Origin: Saururus chinensis
Lineage: Eukaryota > Streptophyta > Magnoliopsida > Piperales > Saururaceae
DNA: 64,000 bases
Direction: 5' to 3'
NCBI GenBank assembly: GCA_035235625.1
Contig: CP141147.1
Coordinates: 24,844,756-24,908,755 of the forward strand
How positions within the stretch are numbered: position 1 is the stretch's first letter; each line of letters opens with the position of its first letter. The notes under the pieces were generated by a model. The model did not search any database. It saw only the letters and a program-made list of their open reading frames with translations, and had not been told where the DNA came from. Positions 1-11,529 of this stretch are shown in pieces. The translations under genes were made by a program, and so were the position numbers.

Positions 1-203
1 TATCCGCAATCTATGTTCATATATGAACACTCCTACTTTAACCTAATCCTTGGCAGATGGACAAAAACAGAGTGTTCTACATGTCTGGTGTGGATATAAA
101 CAAATGTGGACAAAGTGTCCTTATCTAGTATATGGACATGGACACCTCTTTATCCGCAATCAATGTTTGTATATGAACACTCCTACTTTAACCTAATCCT
201 TTG
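1..203. repeat. Direct repeat, about 53 bp, two copies 150 bp apart
   Basis: Bases 1-53 and 151-203 are nearly identical; both start TATCCGCAAT and run through CACTCCTACTTTAACC. They differ at only a few bases. The spacer holds further short related words (tatggacatgg, gtggacaaagtg). It lies about 0.5 kb upstream of the RRM gene and may be the edge of a tandem repeat that continues outside the window. No function can be read from it. Confidence 0.75.
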
Positions 204-524
204 CCTGGACTCTTTTTTTTAAAGGGTGCTACCCCTTATTTTTGCAGCCCACCTTTGTATACACGTACAATAGTGGATATCTATGGTACGTGAATACAGG
301 GTGGGTTGCCAAATTGCTGTTTATTTTTTTAAAATGAGACATTTAATATGAGACAGACCCTGTTATCATGTGGGGCCCGCACTGATCGGATGGCTCTCAC
401 CCATGAGCACGTCAGGGCACGGCGCCCCCTATTTTTACGTGTCAGATCCGAGCACGCGACTAGCCGGGAGTGGAAGTTGCCGCGAAATTCGCCCGCCACC
501 GTCACTAGCCTTCCCATCCCGGAG

Positions 525-536
525 AGATAAAAAAGG
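525..536 (+). promoter_or_regulatory. Possible TATA-like element of the RRM gene
   Basis: GATAAAAAAGG lies 130 bp upstream of the chosen ATG at 668, in the transition from AT-rich spacer to GC-rich first exon. A start about 30 bp downstream would leave a pyrimidine-rich 5' UTR of roughly 100 bases. Position and composition are the only evidence. Confidence 0.35.
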
Positions 537-667
537 CTCCCGACTTGTCACGGCTTCACTCGCTCCACTGTCGTCCTCTTTCGCTTCTTCGTCGTCTTCG
601 AATCGCTTCGCACCCTCGCAAAAACCCCTTGGGAAAGAGTCCGAGATTCTCGCCGGAACCCTAGCCA

Positions 668-3600
668 ATGCCGGATTCGTCGCCGCATCCGCCGGCCGGC
701 CGCCGGTTCCTCATTGACCTCAACCTCCCTGTCGTCGCCGACGACGAGGAGTACAGTGTGGCGTCGTCCGATTGCCCGCCCCCGGATTTTTCGGGAAGGG
801 GCGGGAATGCGACGGGGAAGGTGATCGCAGTGGGGGAGGACGAGGAAGAGGAGGAGGAGGAGGAGGAGTTGGAAGCGTATGAGGAAGTCGAGGAGGAGGA
901 TCCGGAGGAAGAGGAGGGAGAGGATCCCGTGGAGGAGGAGGGTGATGGAAGAGGGGGTGTCGGGGGGGTTGAGGAGGTGGGGACAGCGGAGCTGGCGAAC
1001 GAGGGGAGGAGGGTCAAGAGGAAGCAGAGCGATTACGAGGTTTTTGTGGGGGGGCTGGACAGAGAGGCCATGGAGGAGGACTTAGAGAAGGCGTTCAAGG
1101 ACGTCGGGGATGTGGTGGAGGTGCGTTTGGTGAGGCAACCGCGGTCTCGGCTGAACAAGGGGTTCGCTTTCGTCCGGTTCGCCACCTTGGAGCAGGCGAG
1201 CCGTGCGGTGAAAGATTTGAAGGTCGCCGAGGTTCGTCTGTTTTTTAGATTGTATTGCTTACGAATTTGAAGAAAAACTTGTTCTCCGTCATGTGTAAAA
1301 AATGGAAAGGAATTTACTTTATGGTTCTTTGTGAAACACAATAAGATGGGATTAGAGATATGATAAATCATAGAGCGCTGATTCTTATATTGCAACTAAG
1401 ATGTAGATAGTTGAGGATATAGATGTTTGATTCCAAAAATAATGCCAGTGCTAATTAATTGGTATAGACTATTTTGTATACAAGGAAGGCAGAGGAAGTG
1501 GTGATACAAGTAAATTTGACAGCGTTGGCGGTGGTAGGGTTAGTATTTAATTTTCAAAAAGGTGAGGCATATGAAGATCACACCCGTCAATATTTTGTAC
1601 TCCCTCTATCCTGTATTAATAACTACATTTGGAAAAAATGGTGGTTTTTATTGAATGGTGAAATATACATCTAAGAAATGAAAAAATAAGCTTATGATAC
1701 TCTTTTTTATGTATCGAACTACTTAAATTTAATAAAAATGGAGCTATTAATATGGAACAATATTTTTTGCCAAATGGAATTATTAATTTAGGATGGAGGG
1801 AGTATTATACCGAAATATAAATTAGTTAGTGAAAGGTTGAAATAAAATGATAAAGCTATAACAAAGTGGATGATATATGTACTATTTAAGTTGGTAAAAC
1901 TGACAATATGGAATATATATTAGAAAAAAAAGTAATACATGGGAAAAAGGAAAAGCCCCAAGGCGTGAGACACACCTCAAGCAAGAAGTGTGCACCCACT
2001 GCCCACCTCAAGCATGAAGCATATGGGTCACTGCCCTAGGGTGTATGCATAAGGGGCACTCTCTATGTGCATTGTGCCTTTGCCTTATGCCTCTTAGTCA
2101 TTCTCAATTGCCTCGCTCAAGGTGTGGTTCAGGAGTGCTTTGTATAGTAGAGGTCCACACAATCTTTCATCTAAGAGTTGTCTTCTGGACAACTTCATCG
2201 TAATTGAATTCCATGGTATATCTTGAGTGTCACTTGAGAAACCTTCAACGTGTGTGTGTTTAAGTTAAGTGCATTTAGGCTATGTCTTGATTAGTGACAT
2301 CTCAAAGCAGAAATTGTTGGACAAAGGCATAGACGTAGAACAACCAAAAGGTAGCATTGAATGCAATCTGATTCAGGGGGACCTGACTCGCAAAATTAGA
2401 TGGGGTTTCTATTAATTGTTTCACTAGGGAGTTTTGAGGGGCAAGTACAAATTAGATGCTAGTGCCACGAAATAAGTACACTGTAAATGCTAAAAGGCTT
2501 ATAATGAAGTTCATTCCAAGTGTATCAAGTAACTAGTATACCTGAGAGACATGTCTCAAAATGCATAGTGTATTTATAGATGATTAGATAAACACTGATT
2601 TTCCATTCATTTGAAGCGTATTACATGGGTCTTGGAAGTCATGATTATCACAGTCCTTAATAAAAAAATTTCCTTCAATACATCACAAGTATTAAAATAA
2701 GATAATGGCTATGATGCCATGTTTTTACTAAAAACCCCTCACTATCTGGTTTGTTAAAATTGCAACCTAGAGACCATTATATGAACATCAAATTCCTCCT
2801 AGATTCATCCTCTGCTGGTTTTCCTTCCATCTCAAACTTCTGTTTTAGGTTTTTCCTGATAATCTTTGTCTTAGCCATATGCTTTGGCTTTTTTACTTCT
2901 ATAAACACTTTTTTCGCATTTTATGACACATCAGTGGGTAAAGTGGTATGGAACATCCAGTGGCCGATACAGTGTCAAATGAAGAGTGGAGTGTTTGGCA
3001 TTATGTCGGCATCAGAAAATGAGAATAAACCACTGGATGGTGCTTCAGGAAGTGATTATAATGGTTCAGCTTTGTCCTTGTTTTTTTGTGCTTGTGACAT
3101 AGTATTTACCTCGCTGGTGCATACCCTGGAAAAGGCATAGACACTAGCATCTACTTTGTACTTGTTCCACAACTTTGCCTAGTGAAACAGCCTATCTAAT
3201 TTTGCGAGTTGGGTCCCCCCTAAATTAGATTTAGTTCAATGCTACCTTCTTGTTATTTCTTGTGCTTGTGCTTAGTTTTTAGTACTTGGTTCATGTGTAA
3301 ATCTATCTTCTGGGTGTAGTTGTCGAAATGTCCTCAGCCTTTCCCTTCTTACCGAGAAAAAAAAATGTACGAGGGGGTTACACACTTTTAAACAGAGTGT
3401 GTTGGTACTGAATTGAAGTGCAAGTTGCGCAGATGTGTTTACTTATGTAACAATTACAGTCACATAAGCTGTCACTCTTATAAAAATTGATCGTGTTACT
3501 AATATTTATGAGAGATCAAAATTTTTCTGTTGGCTTTTAATCACAATGATTTATAGAACTTCTAGTGGTGGCTTTTTTATGTAGTATTTGCATCGTGGTT

Positions 3601-6600
3601 TTGTAAAAACTTCATGCTGATCCTTAGAAGTGTTGTTTTTTTTTCAAAAAAAAAATCCCTTTTCTATCCCCTTCCTTAAATGGTGAAAATAAGTATTGCT
3701 TTAGATTGTGAGGAGTTACAATTTTATGACGTTTGCACGTCATTTTGAATTGGTTTTCTTTTTGCTGGAAGTTTGTTGGACAAAGCCTGTGTGGTTTTCC
3801 TTTTGTGAATTTGGGTTCTTATTTTAAATTTATGACACTGTCCTTCGGCAAGAATTGTTGATGTAGACTATTTGGTAGATAAGCAAAACCATATCTGAAA
3901 AACATTTTAGAGTTGCTAAATTTTTTATGGTTTTCACCCGCAATTGGATTCTTTGACACTGCTTATGTTCTTTTTATGTATTTCTGGTAAAAAAAGTTGT
4001 TAGTATAATTGTGAACCTTCTTTTTAGTTCTTATTCTGACATCTGCCATGATAGATATGTACTTGTAGCTCTCATATTGCCGTTTGATTTGCTAAATGTT
4101 CGTTGTGTGAATGTTTCTTCAGGTTAGAGGTAAATTATGTGGAGTAATGAGACGTAATGCCAAAGAAACACTATTCGTGCGCAACATATGCACAACTTGG
4201 ACTAAGGATGTTGTACGTTTTTATACTTGTCAATTGGCCATTTCTTATTTTGGCTAATTATAGGAATGCCATTTACCTACTAATGGCTGTATTTCATTTC
4301 CTCTTCTTTAGATACGCTTACTTCTTGGATCTTCTGTAATTTATAGTATGACTTGTATTTTATATGTATATGTTGTTACAGCTTACTGAAGAACTAAAAG
4401 CTTATAAACTTGACAACCTTGAGGAAGTTCATCTTATGGAGGATCCACATTGTAAAGGAAGAAATAGAGGCTATGCATTTCTTGACTTCAGCACTCACAT
4501 GGATGCTGTAGTTGCCTTCAATAAGTTACGAAAAGAAAGTGTATATTTAGGAGTGGATGTAAGGTCAGAAGTGACATTTGCAAAATCGAATTTGCCAGAT
4601 GCCAAGATTATGGCTAAGGTAATTTTAGTTTCTTGTCTTAAATCTGTGTTAAACTTGTATGTTTTTTTTTTACATTTGTTGTCATGGGTCTTCACTAAAT
4701 ACATGTCACCCTTTTTAATGTTTTAGTTATTATGAATTGCTATTAATTATTGGTTGTAAAACTGTACATGTCAATTTCCCCTCCAAATGCAGGTTAAGTC
4801 GGTTTTCTTGGATGGTTTGCCGGCAACATGGGATAAATCTCATGTCTGTGAACATTTTCAGAAGTATGGAGATATTGAAAATGTGGAGCTTGCTTGCCAC
4901 ATGCCTAATGCCAAGCGTCAAGATTTTGGATTCATCACATTTCGAACACGAGATGCAGCACTGGCTTGTATTGACGGTGTCAATGAATTGGGTGTTGTTG
5001 AGGGAACTGAGAAGGTGCATCTGTTTATCTTTTATTTGCTTCAATTAATCTAGTGTGCTCATACTTCTGTGCTCACAAGCTGTGGACATAGGTGTGCGTG
5101 AAAGCTACTCTGCGAAGACCTTCCCGAAAGCAATCACAACAAATTGGTGGTGGCTGGAGAGCAAAATCTCTTGGTAAATATCATGATAAATTGGAGCCAA
5201 GACAACGAAGGAGTGGAGACTTTTATTTTGATAGATCACGAAGAAGCCATGAATCAGTGGGTAGGGACTATGGAAATAGATCCCATGCCCAGGGTTCCTA
5301 CGCAAAAAGGAGAGTTGAGTTTACAACCCCATCACCTTCACGTGAGAAATATGGAGCTTATTCGAGAAAAGATGCTGTTAGAGGAGTCCCTAGTAAGCCA
5401 ATTACTCTGCAAAGTTATTTTCATAATTGTTTGGGTATATGGTTGAAGCAGCTGATCATGATAGAATTACTTTAGCTTAGGGTTTTGAGAGGAGAAGTCT
5501 ATTGAATAATGAAGAAGAAGATAATACAGAAGAGAGGCTCAAGTCATCCCTTGCAATCAAAAGTCTAATATGTCCTTCACTTAAGAAAGGGCTGACCATT
5601 AAAAAATAAGATTACCCCAAACTACCCTCTATGAATAGAATGATACAATACTAAAACAAAATATGAGCGATTACTCCTCTTAACAGATCACACGTAGCAG
5701 TGTTGGTCACCTGCCTTTGTTAAGTCTTGTTAACAAAGATGGACCATATGAGGTGCTTGGGAACATGGAACTCCTAGCAGAGAATGGTGCATCCTTGTAG
5801 CTATGCCATTCTGTCTGCTTATATGTGATATGTTGATATCTATGCTAAAGTTTGTGCGTTTCGGAAATTTTGGCTCTAGGTATCAGATATAGGGACATGC
5901 ATTATGAGGACAGTATTTATGACAGGCGTGAATTGGCTTATGAACGGGCTTATCACCAACCCTCATATCCTGAGACATATAGGGATGAACTTTATATTGA
6001 TGGCTATTATGAGAGTGGGGGTCCAGCTGCATGTGATTATCCTTCTGTATCTGGACTAAAACGACGATATTCTGCACTGGTGAGTTTTAAATATAATTGT
6101 ATTTTGGATGCTACTGTTTTTAAAAAATTAGTTCATTTTCATTAGCGATAATTTTTTGTTGTTCAGACTGACGAGTTGGCATCAGAACCTCTTACTAGGC
6201 AGAGTGCTCGAGGATATGGGTCTGCAGTTGATGCATACAATGGACTTTCTTCTGATGATGAATATAGAAGGTTTTGTTTACTATGACATCCTTTGGTAAC
6301 ATTGACAGGTAAATTTACCTGTTGACATTCTTGAAAGTGGGCCCCATGACATTAGGTGGGGGGTGAGACCAAGGGGATTTGTGGCAATACTTGGGCTGTG
6401 AAGTTTGGGCTCACTTTGATGTGTGGGAGGTTGCAGCGTGTGATTTCAGCTTACATCGAATGCTTGATATATAATAATGTGTTTAGATCAAGGAGACCCA
6501 AATATTCAAATGTGCCCAAATTGGGTGTTGTACCTCCCTAAACAATCTCTTATAAATTATCTTGGTTTCATCCCCGTATGACCCCTGTGGGAGCACACAA

Positions 6601-6894
6601 ATAAGAAAAGGAACAGGTAAGTTATCTATTTATGTTAATGTGAAGGGTGTCTTATTATTTGCTGTTGTTTTTGTCTTTTTTGTTGTTGCAGTAGTAGTAG
6701 TCTCAAATAGGGCACATACGATAATGGAAAAAAGGTTTAATCATTTGTATCATACAAATATTTTCCCATATATTTGCTTGCTGACTTGTTTGAGGTCTTG
6801 CAGCCATGGTAGTGGGAGGGGTAGACATGCAAGTCATCCTTACAGAGATCGATATTTTTCTAGACGAGGTGCCTCTAGATCATCATACAACTGA
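668..6894 (+). CDS. hnRNP Q/LIF2-like nuclear RNA-binding protein with three RRMs (8 coding exons)
   Basis: Coding exons: 668-1231, 4123-4212, 4382-4618, 4793-5014, 5092-5392, 5880-6079, 6167-6270 and 6804-6894. All have GT-AG borders and join in frame to 602 aa. Residues 57-93 are a Glu/Asp run. RRM1 has RNP2 VFVGGL (125-130) and RNP1 KGFAFVRF (164-171). RRM2 has LFVRNI (205-210) and RGYAFLDF (247-254). RRM3 has VFLDGL (301-306) and QDFGFITF (340-347). The tail (372-602) is rich in Arg, Tyr, Ser and Gly. Acidic N-terminus plus three RRMs plus basic tail is the layout of plant hnRNP Q/R-like proteins, including Arabidopsis LIF2, which acts in RNA metabolism and Polycomb-linked chromatin; the role here is inferred. 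A basic stretch GRRVKRKQ just before RRM1 could be a nuclear signal. IDLNLP near residues 16-21 resembles an EAR repression motif. Retaining intron 7 would give an early stop at 6284-6286. Confidence 0.88.
1598..1804. mobile_element. Stowaway-like MITE in intron 1 of the RRM gene
   Basis: The left end reads TACTCCCTCTATCC and the right end GGATGGAGGGAGTA, inverted copies flanked by TA, the usual Stowaway target. It is about 207 bp with AT-rich internal sequence and no coding capacity. It sits in the long first intron and so is tolerated by splicing. Confidence 0.8.
2341..3255. repeat. Long imperfect inverted repeat in intron 1 of the RRM gene
   Basis: The left arm (about 2341-2464) reverse-complemented matches the right arm (about 3141-3255). 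Shared words in order are CACTAGCATCTA, TTTGTACTTG, CTAGTGAAACA, TCTAATTTTGCGAG, a run of C, and CAATGCTACCTT. The loop is about 0.68 kb. This looks like a non-autonomous DNA transposon or a fold-back element. The loop has a 129-codon open frame (2751-3140) that resembles no family I know, and I do not call it a gene. Confidence 0.6.
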
Positions 6895-8679
6895 ACAAAG
6901 TAAAGGTTTTAGTACGTATTATTAATGAAATCCATTTTTGCATTGGCCACCATTATCATTTATTGAGCTAGCTTCTGTGTTTGATAATTAGGAAGAATGA
7001 TTCATCTTTTCAGCTATTACTGATCTTACTACATAAGAAATTTAGGAAATCCTTAAGCAAGTGTTTTATATATTTCCCTTTCAGGTTATTTGATTATGTA
7101 AATGACACTGACAGCTATAATTCTACATTAGTCCGTGGTGTGGAGGAAGCAAATTTGTGCAGATAGGCACTTTCAAATTTAATGTGTTACCACCACATGA
7201 GAAAGAAAACCGAGAGTCTTTCTAGTTCTTTTGGGAAAACGATAGAAGACTGTCTCTACTAAAGAACATGCAAATAATGAAGCGGCCGTGGCCATGGCTG
7301 AAGCCTGGTTGTCAAGGAGAAAACCTCAAACTACTCAACAGAAGGCAATGCAACTAAATGGGTGATTATTAATTTTCGGTTGTATCAAAGGGTCGTCGCT
7401 GTGGTTCTCTGATCACTTGTTTATTCTTTATTTATGAGATGAAGTAATTCTATCATTTGCCAACTTAATTGATATTGATGATGGATTTGTCAAGAGCACA
7501 AATAGTAAAGGTTGAAAGTTGGGTGGATCTTATAGTGGTGTTATGAGATACTCTGTCTCACATTAATAGCCTTATTTAGTTCATTTTGGAAAACCAATTG
7601 GAGCTATTAATGTGGGATGGAGGGAGTATATGAAATTTACAGGCCATGTAAGGTAGCTGAGTGAGCTATCTTCGCCATCTAGCCATGGTTTATGCAAGTA
7701 TAGATGTTCCTGAATTTCTTGTCCGGGCTCATTGTATACAACAGCTTCTGCCACGCAAGGTAGCCACACCATGCTATCGTCATAAACGTATACTGATGAG
7801 TAGTGCTATCGACGCTTGCATACATAAACTGTCATACGATTACAGCAATCTGTGGGCCACATGCGGGCCTAGGTATGGAACCTGATCAGGAGTAGGCCAA
7901 ACGTTTAGTCATACACTCGGTTCGATTATCGTACGTTGGGCAGAGGGCAGTATTTGTGCCAATGTTTGGCTCAAGCGCAGGCACATGAACACCTGTAGGC
8001 TGATTCCAGAATCGATTTTGGGCAATCCTATTTCGGATTTCTTTCCGTACTAGACTCTAGACATAGGAGGAATGATTCTAGAGGGTGTCTAGGGGTTTAG
8101 GATGTTACTAAAAACCTTCCCCTTGAATTCTTCTGCATTCTTCAGTATTCTTGTTTCTGCTTATTGTTTGCTTTTGAGGATTACTTGTAAGTCCTCTTGT
8201 AGGTATTGGAGAGGACATGGGCATGTGATTTTAAGGGTTTTATTTGTGGGTTAGTACTTATAACTCCTTATAAGGAATGTTCAATCAGGCATTAGAGACA
8301 TATTGGTTGGCCAAAAATATCATATAAAATTATATTGAATAATTCAAAATAAATTTATTAAATATTATTGATGTTTGGATTGAGATTGCACGTTTTTTTG
8401 TTTTTTTTCAAGCAAAGATCCAAAAAATTTGTGTTTAACATGTTTCTTCAAATAAATTATTAGGATCCCACTTCTACACTAGTTAGTTTTTTGGGGCACA
8501 AATACACTAGTTATTTTTTTACATAATTTAATGCTCTAATTAGTTGATTAATCCTATATGAATACATTTGTCGCTTTAAACATTTCTTGGACGGAATTTG
8601 GATAATTGATTAATGATACTTTGAGTGCCACATGAGAATTTTAAACATTGCAAGCATTCCAATGATATGACTAGTATAT
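6895..8679. other. 3' flank of the RRM gene, no further gene seen
   Basis: The first few hundred bases must include the 3' UTR. Splice-like signals near 7084 (ttccctttcag) suggest an intron in the UTR or an alternative terminal exon, which I cannot prove. Apart from the short MITE at 7549-7628, nothing recognisable lies here. The open frame at 7661-7885 has no family features. Confidence 0.5.
7549..7628. mobile_element. Short Stowaway-like MITE
   Basis: TACTCTGTCTCACATTAATAG at the left pairs with CTATTAATGTGGGATGGAGG at the right, ending GGGAGTA and flanked by TA. It is about 80 bp, shorter than the others in the window, so probably an internally deleted copy. Confidence 0.7.
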
Positions 8680-8684
8680 AGGCA

Positions 8685-9071
8685 TGATAAACATAATACA
8701 TACGGTTTAGGTGCTTATAGTCGTTAGAGTCTTAACTAAGCTTAATCCTCTTGATGAAGCCTTGTCTTTGCTAATCCTCTTCATAATCACATAATGAGTT
8801 TCTGGTCGACTGAGAATAGTCTTGCTTAAGGCACCGTACTAGGATGAATAATGGTGTATTTATAACTAAACTAGGACACTATTGTTAAGAACCCTAGAAT
8901 TCTGACCCTCCATCCAGAGGTCAGCTAACGGTCCATATTCGCTACTTAAAACCACATTTTAATAGGTATTTAGATTTAAGCCTATTACTCAAATAGTTTT
9001 GAAAGCCCAAAACAATGTTAATTGAAACAGTTGGGCAACTTGATATTTTTAATATAAAAATAAGCCCAACA
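8685..9071 (-). repeat. 3' LTR of the copia element
   Basis: This is the left copy of the LTR pair. On the plus strand it starts TGATAAACATAATACATA and ends AAGCCCAACA. It lacks about 10 bases present in the right copy near GAGTTTCTGG. The target duplication AGGCA lies immediately outside at 8680-8684. Confidence 0.92.
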
Positions 9072-9083
9072 TTCTCCCACTTA
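9072..9083 (-). other. Polypurine tract of the copia element
   Basis: The minus strand reads TAAGTGGGAGAA directly before the 3' LTR start TGTTGGGC. This purine run is the expected second-strand primer of a copia element and fixes the LTR border. Confidence 0.8.
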
Positions 9084-9533
9084 GCACAACTTCTCAATTG
9101 AGCTATAGAAAGAATAAAATTTCTCACTTAGCTCAATTATACTCAATTTGAAAAAAAATATTTTAGTTAAAAAATAACCAAGTAGGTAATGAGAAACTTT
9201 AAAATGACTTTTGTATGTGCATACAACATTTTAAATATATAATACCCTTCAAATTGTATGTGATAACTTTATACTATTACAAAATGTCATAATTACATGA
9301 ATCAAGGCGGTTATATCCTCATAGGAGAACATTCTCTTCCATGTATCACAATGCAACTAATTCATTCTGTTTGAGTGTTATATGTGGCAAAATTTATATA
9401 TGAGTGGAGGCATGCTCCCACTCATTTTGCAAATATTATCTTATACTTAAGTGCACAGAAAATGAGTCAGCACGAGAAAAGAAATTGTAACTACTATGAT
9501 AAATGAGTAAAGTCTAGAAGTACATAAGCAAAA

Positions 9534-11524
9534 TCAAATACATGATGAGCTAATAAGACTCATACGATCCACATGACTCTTAAATAGAGAAGGGGGTAAG
9601 CCCTTAGTCATTGGATCAGCAACCATAAGCTCAGTACCTATATGTTCAATAACAATTGTCCCTACTTTAATACAATCCCGAACAACAAGATACTTGATGT
9701 CGATGTGCTTACTCCAACTTCCACTCTTGTTGTTCTTTGTGAAGTACACAGTAACATTGTTATCACAAAACATCTTTAATGGCCTAGATACAAAATTTAT
9801 AATAGTAAAAGTAAGTCATATAGTAAAGTTTATCAACCAAGTAGCATGTGACGTGCCCTCATAACAAGCAACAAACTGTACCTCCATAGTCGATGACGTT
9901 GTAAAGGTTTGCTTAATACTTTTCCAACATATAGCACTACCTATCAAAAGGAAAATATAACTCGTTGTCGACTTTTTCAAGTCAACACAACTAGCAAAGT
10001 CTGCATTTATGTATCCAACTAGCTCCAAAAGATCAGAATGTCTATATGTAAGCATGTAATCCTTCTTTCCTTGTAGATACCTCATAACCTTCTTTGCAGC
10101 TCTCTAATGATCCAACCGTAGAATTTTTTAGTATCTACCCAACATTCCCATAGTAAAGGCAATATCTGGTCTTACACAGACCTCCAAATACATCATACTA
10201 CCAATTTTCGATGCATAAGGAATTTCCTTCATGCTTTCCAACTCCAAATAATTATTTAGATACTAGAACAAGCTAAATTTGTCACCCTTCACAATAGGAG
10301 CTACACTAGGTAAGCAGTTTTTCATGTTAAACAGTTTTAGAACTTTATTAAAAAAGGCTTGTTGAGACAACCGAATAATCCTTCTGGATCTATCACGATA
10401 GATCTCAATCCCTATAACACAGGATGCCTCTCCTAAATTTTTCATGTCAAAGTTCTGAGAAATAAACTACTCAGTCTTATACAACATCCCTAAATCATTG
10501 CTTGCAAGTAGAATGTTATCAACATACAAGACTAAAAATGTATAATGGCTCCCACTAACCTTAAGGTATATGCACTAGTTAACAATGTTCTCCTTAAAAC
10601 CAAATGAAGTAATAACATCATTGAACTTCAAATACTACTGTCGGGAGGCCTGTTTCAATCCGTATATTGACTTCTTGAGTCTACAAATCAAATGACTTCA
10701 TTTATCTGAGGTGAATCCTTCATGCTAAGTCATATACACCTCCTCCTCAAGATCCTCATTCAAGAATGTTGTCTTGACATCCATTTGATGTAATTCTAAG
10801 TCAAAATGAGTTACGAGGGCCAAAATAACTCTAAATGAATCCTTCGTAGAAACTGGAGAGAATGTTTCATTATAGTCAACATCATCTTTTAAAAGAAAAC
10901 CTTTGGCTACAAGTCGGGCCTTATATCTAATGTTACCAGATGGATCTAATTTAATCTTATAGACCCATTTGCAGCCAAGAGTCCTAACGCCCTACGGTAA
11001 TTCTATGAGATCCTAGACTTGATTACCAGTCATAGATTTCATCTTATCCTGCATGGCATCATATCATTTGCTAGAGCTATCTCCAGTTATGGCCTATGAA
11101 TATGTAATAGGATCTTGATTGAGTCCAACATTCTCGTCAAACTCCTTGAGGTATACAACATAGAAGGGAGTGTTGGTTTCCTTACTCTTGAGGACCTTCG
11201 AAGTCCTATTTGATCAACAGGCGGAGGTGCCTATATAATAGGAACTTCAGCAACTAGTTCCTGAGGGGATGGTAGAGGAATAATAGGCTGTTCTGGAATC
11301 ACCATAGACGATACAACATGTGATCCTCCACTGGATGTGGGTATAATAACTGGAACCCGTATTTCATCAAACACAATGTGTTTGAGGGAAATACTCCCAC
11401 TGGAGTTGCCTTGCTCAAGAAAACGTGCATTCTGAGCTTCGACTGTTGTAGGGGTGTGCGAGAGATAATAAAACCTATAACCCTTAGACCTTTTTGCGTA
11501 GCAAATGAAAAATCTATTAACAGT
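9534..11524 (-). pseudogene. Copia reverse transcriptase and RNase H, broken
   Basis: This is the downstream half of pol, read on the minus strand from the insertion point at 11524. Recognisable pieces in order: KTVNRFFICYAKRSKGYRFY (end of the integrase region); a reverse-transcriptase block whose catalytic box reads YVDN (10515-10526) instead of YVDD; VAPIVKGDKFSL; an RNase H block with ADFASCVDLKKSTTSYIFLL; and a terminal block with HIDIKYLVVRD and ADPMTKGLPP. Stops and frameshifts separate the pieces, so no full protein can be made, and the changed YVDD aspartate would itself disable the enzyme. The sequence words fit the plant Tork/Tnt1-like copia group, which is inference. Confidence 0.9.
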
Positions 11525-11529
11525 CTTAG

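Noticed and set aside
661..1017. 118-codon minus-strand Ser-rich frame
   Set aside because: It is the reverse complement of the Glu-rich codons of RRM gene exon 1.
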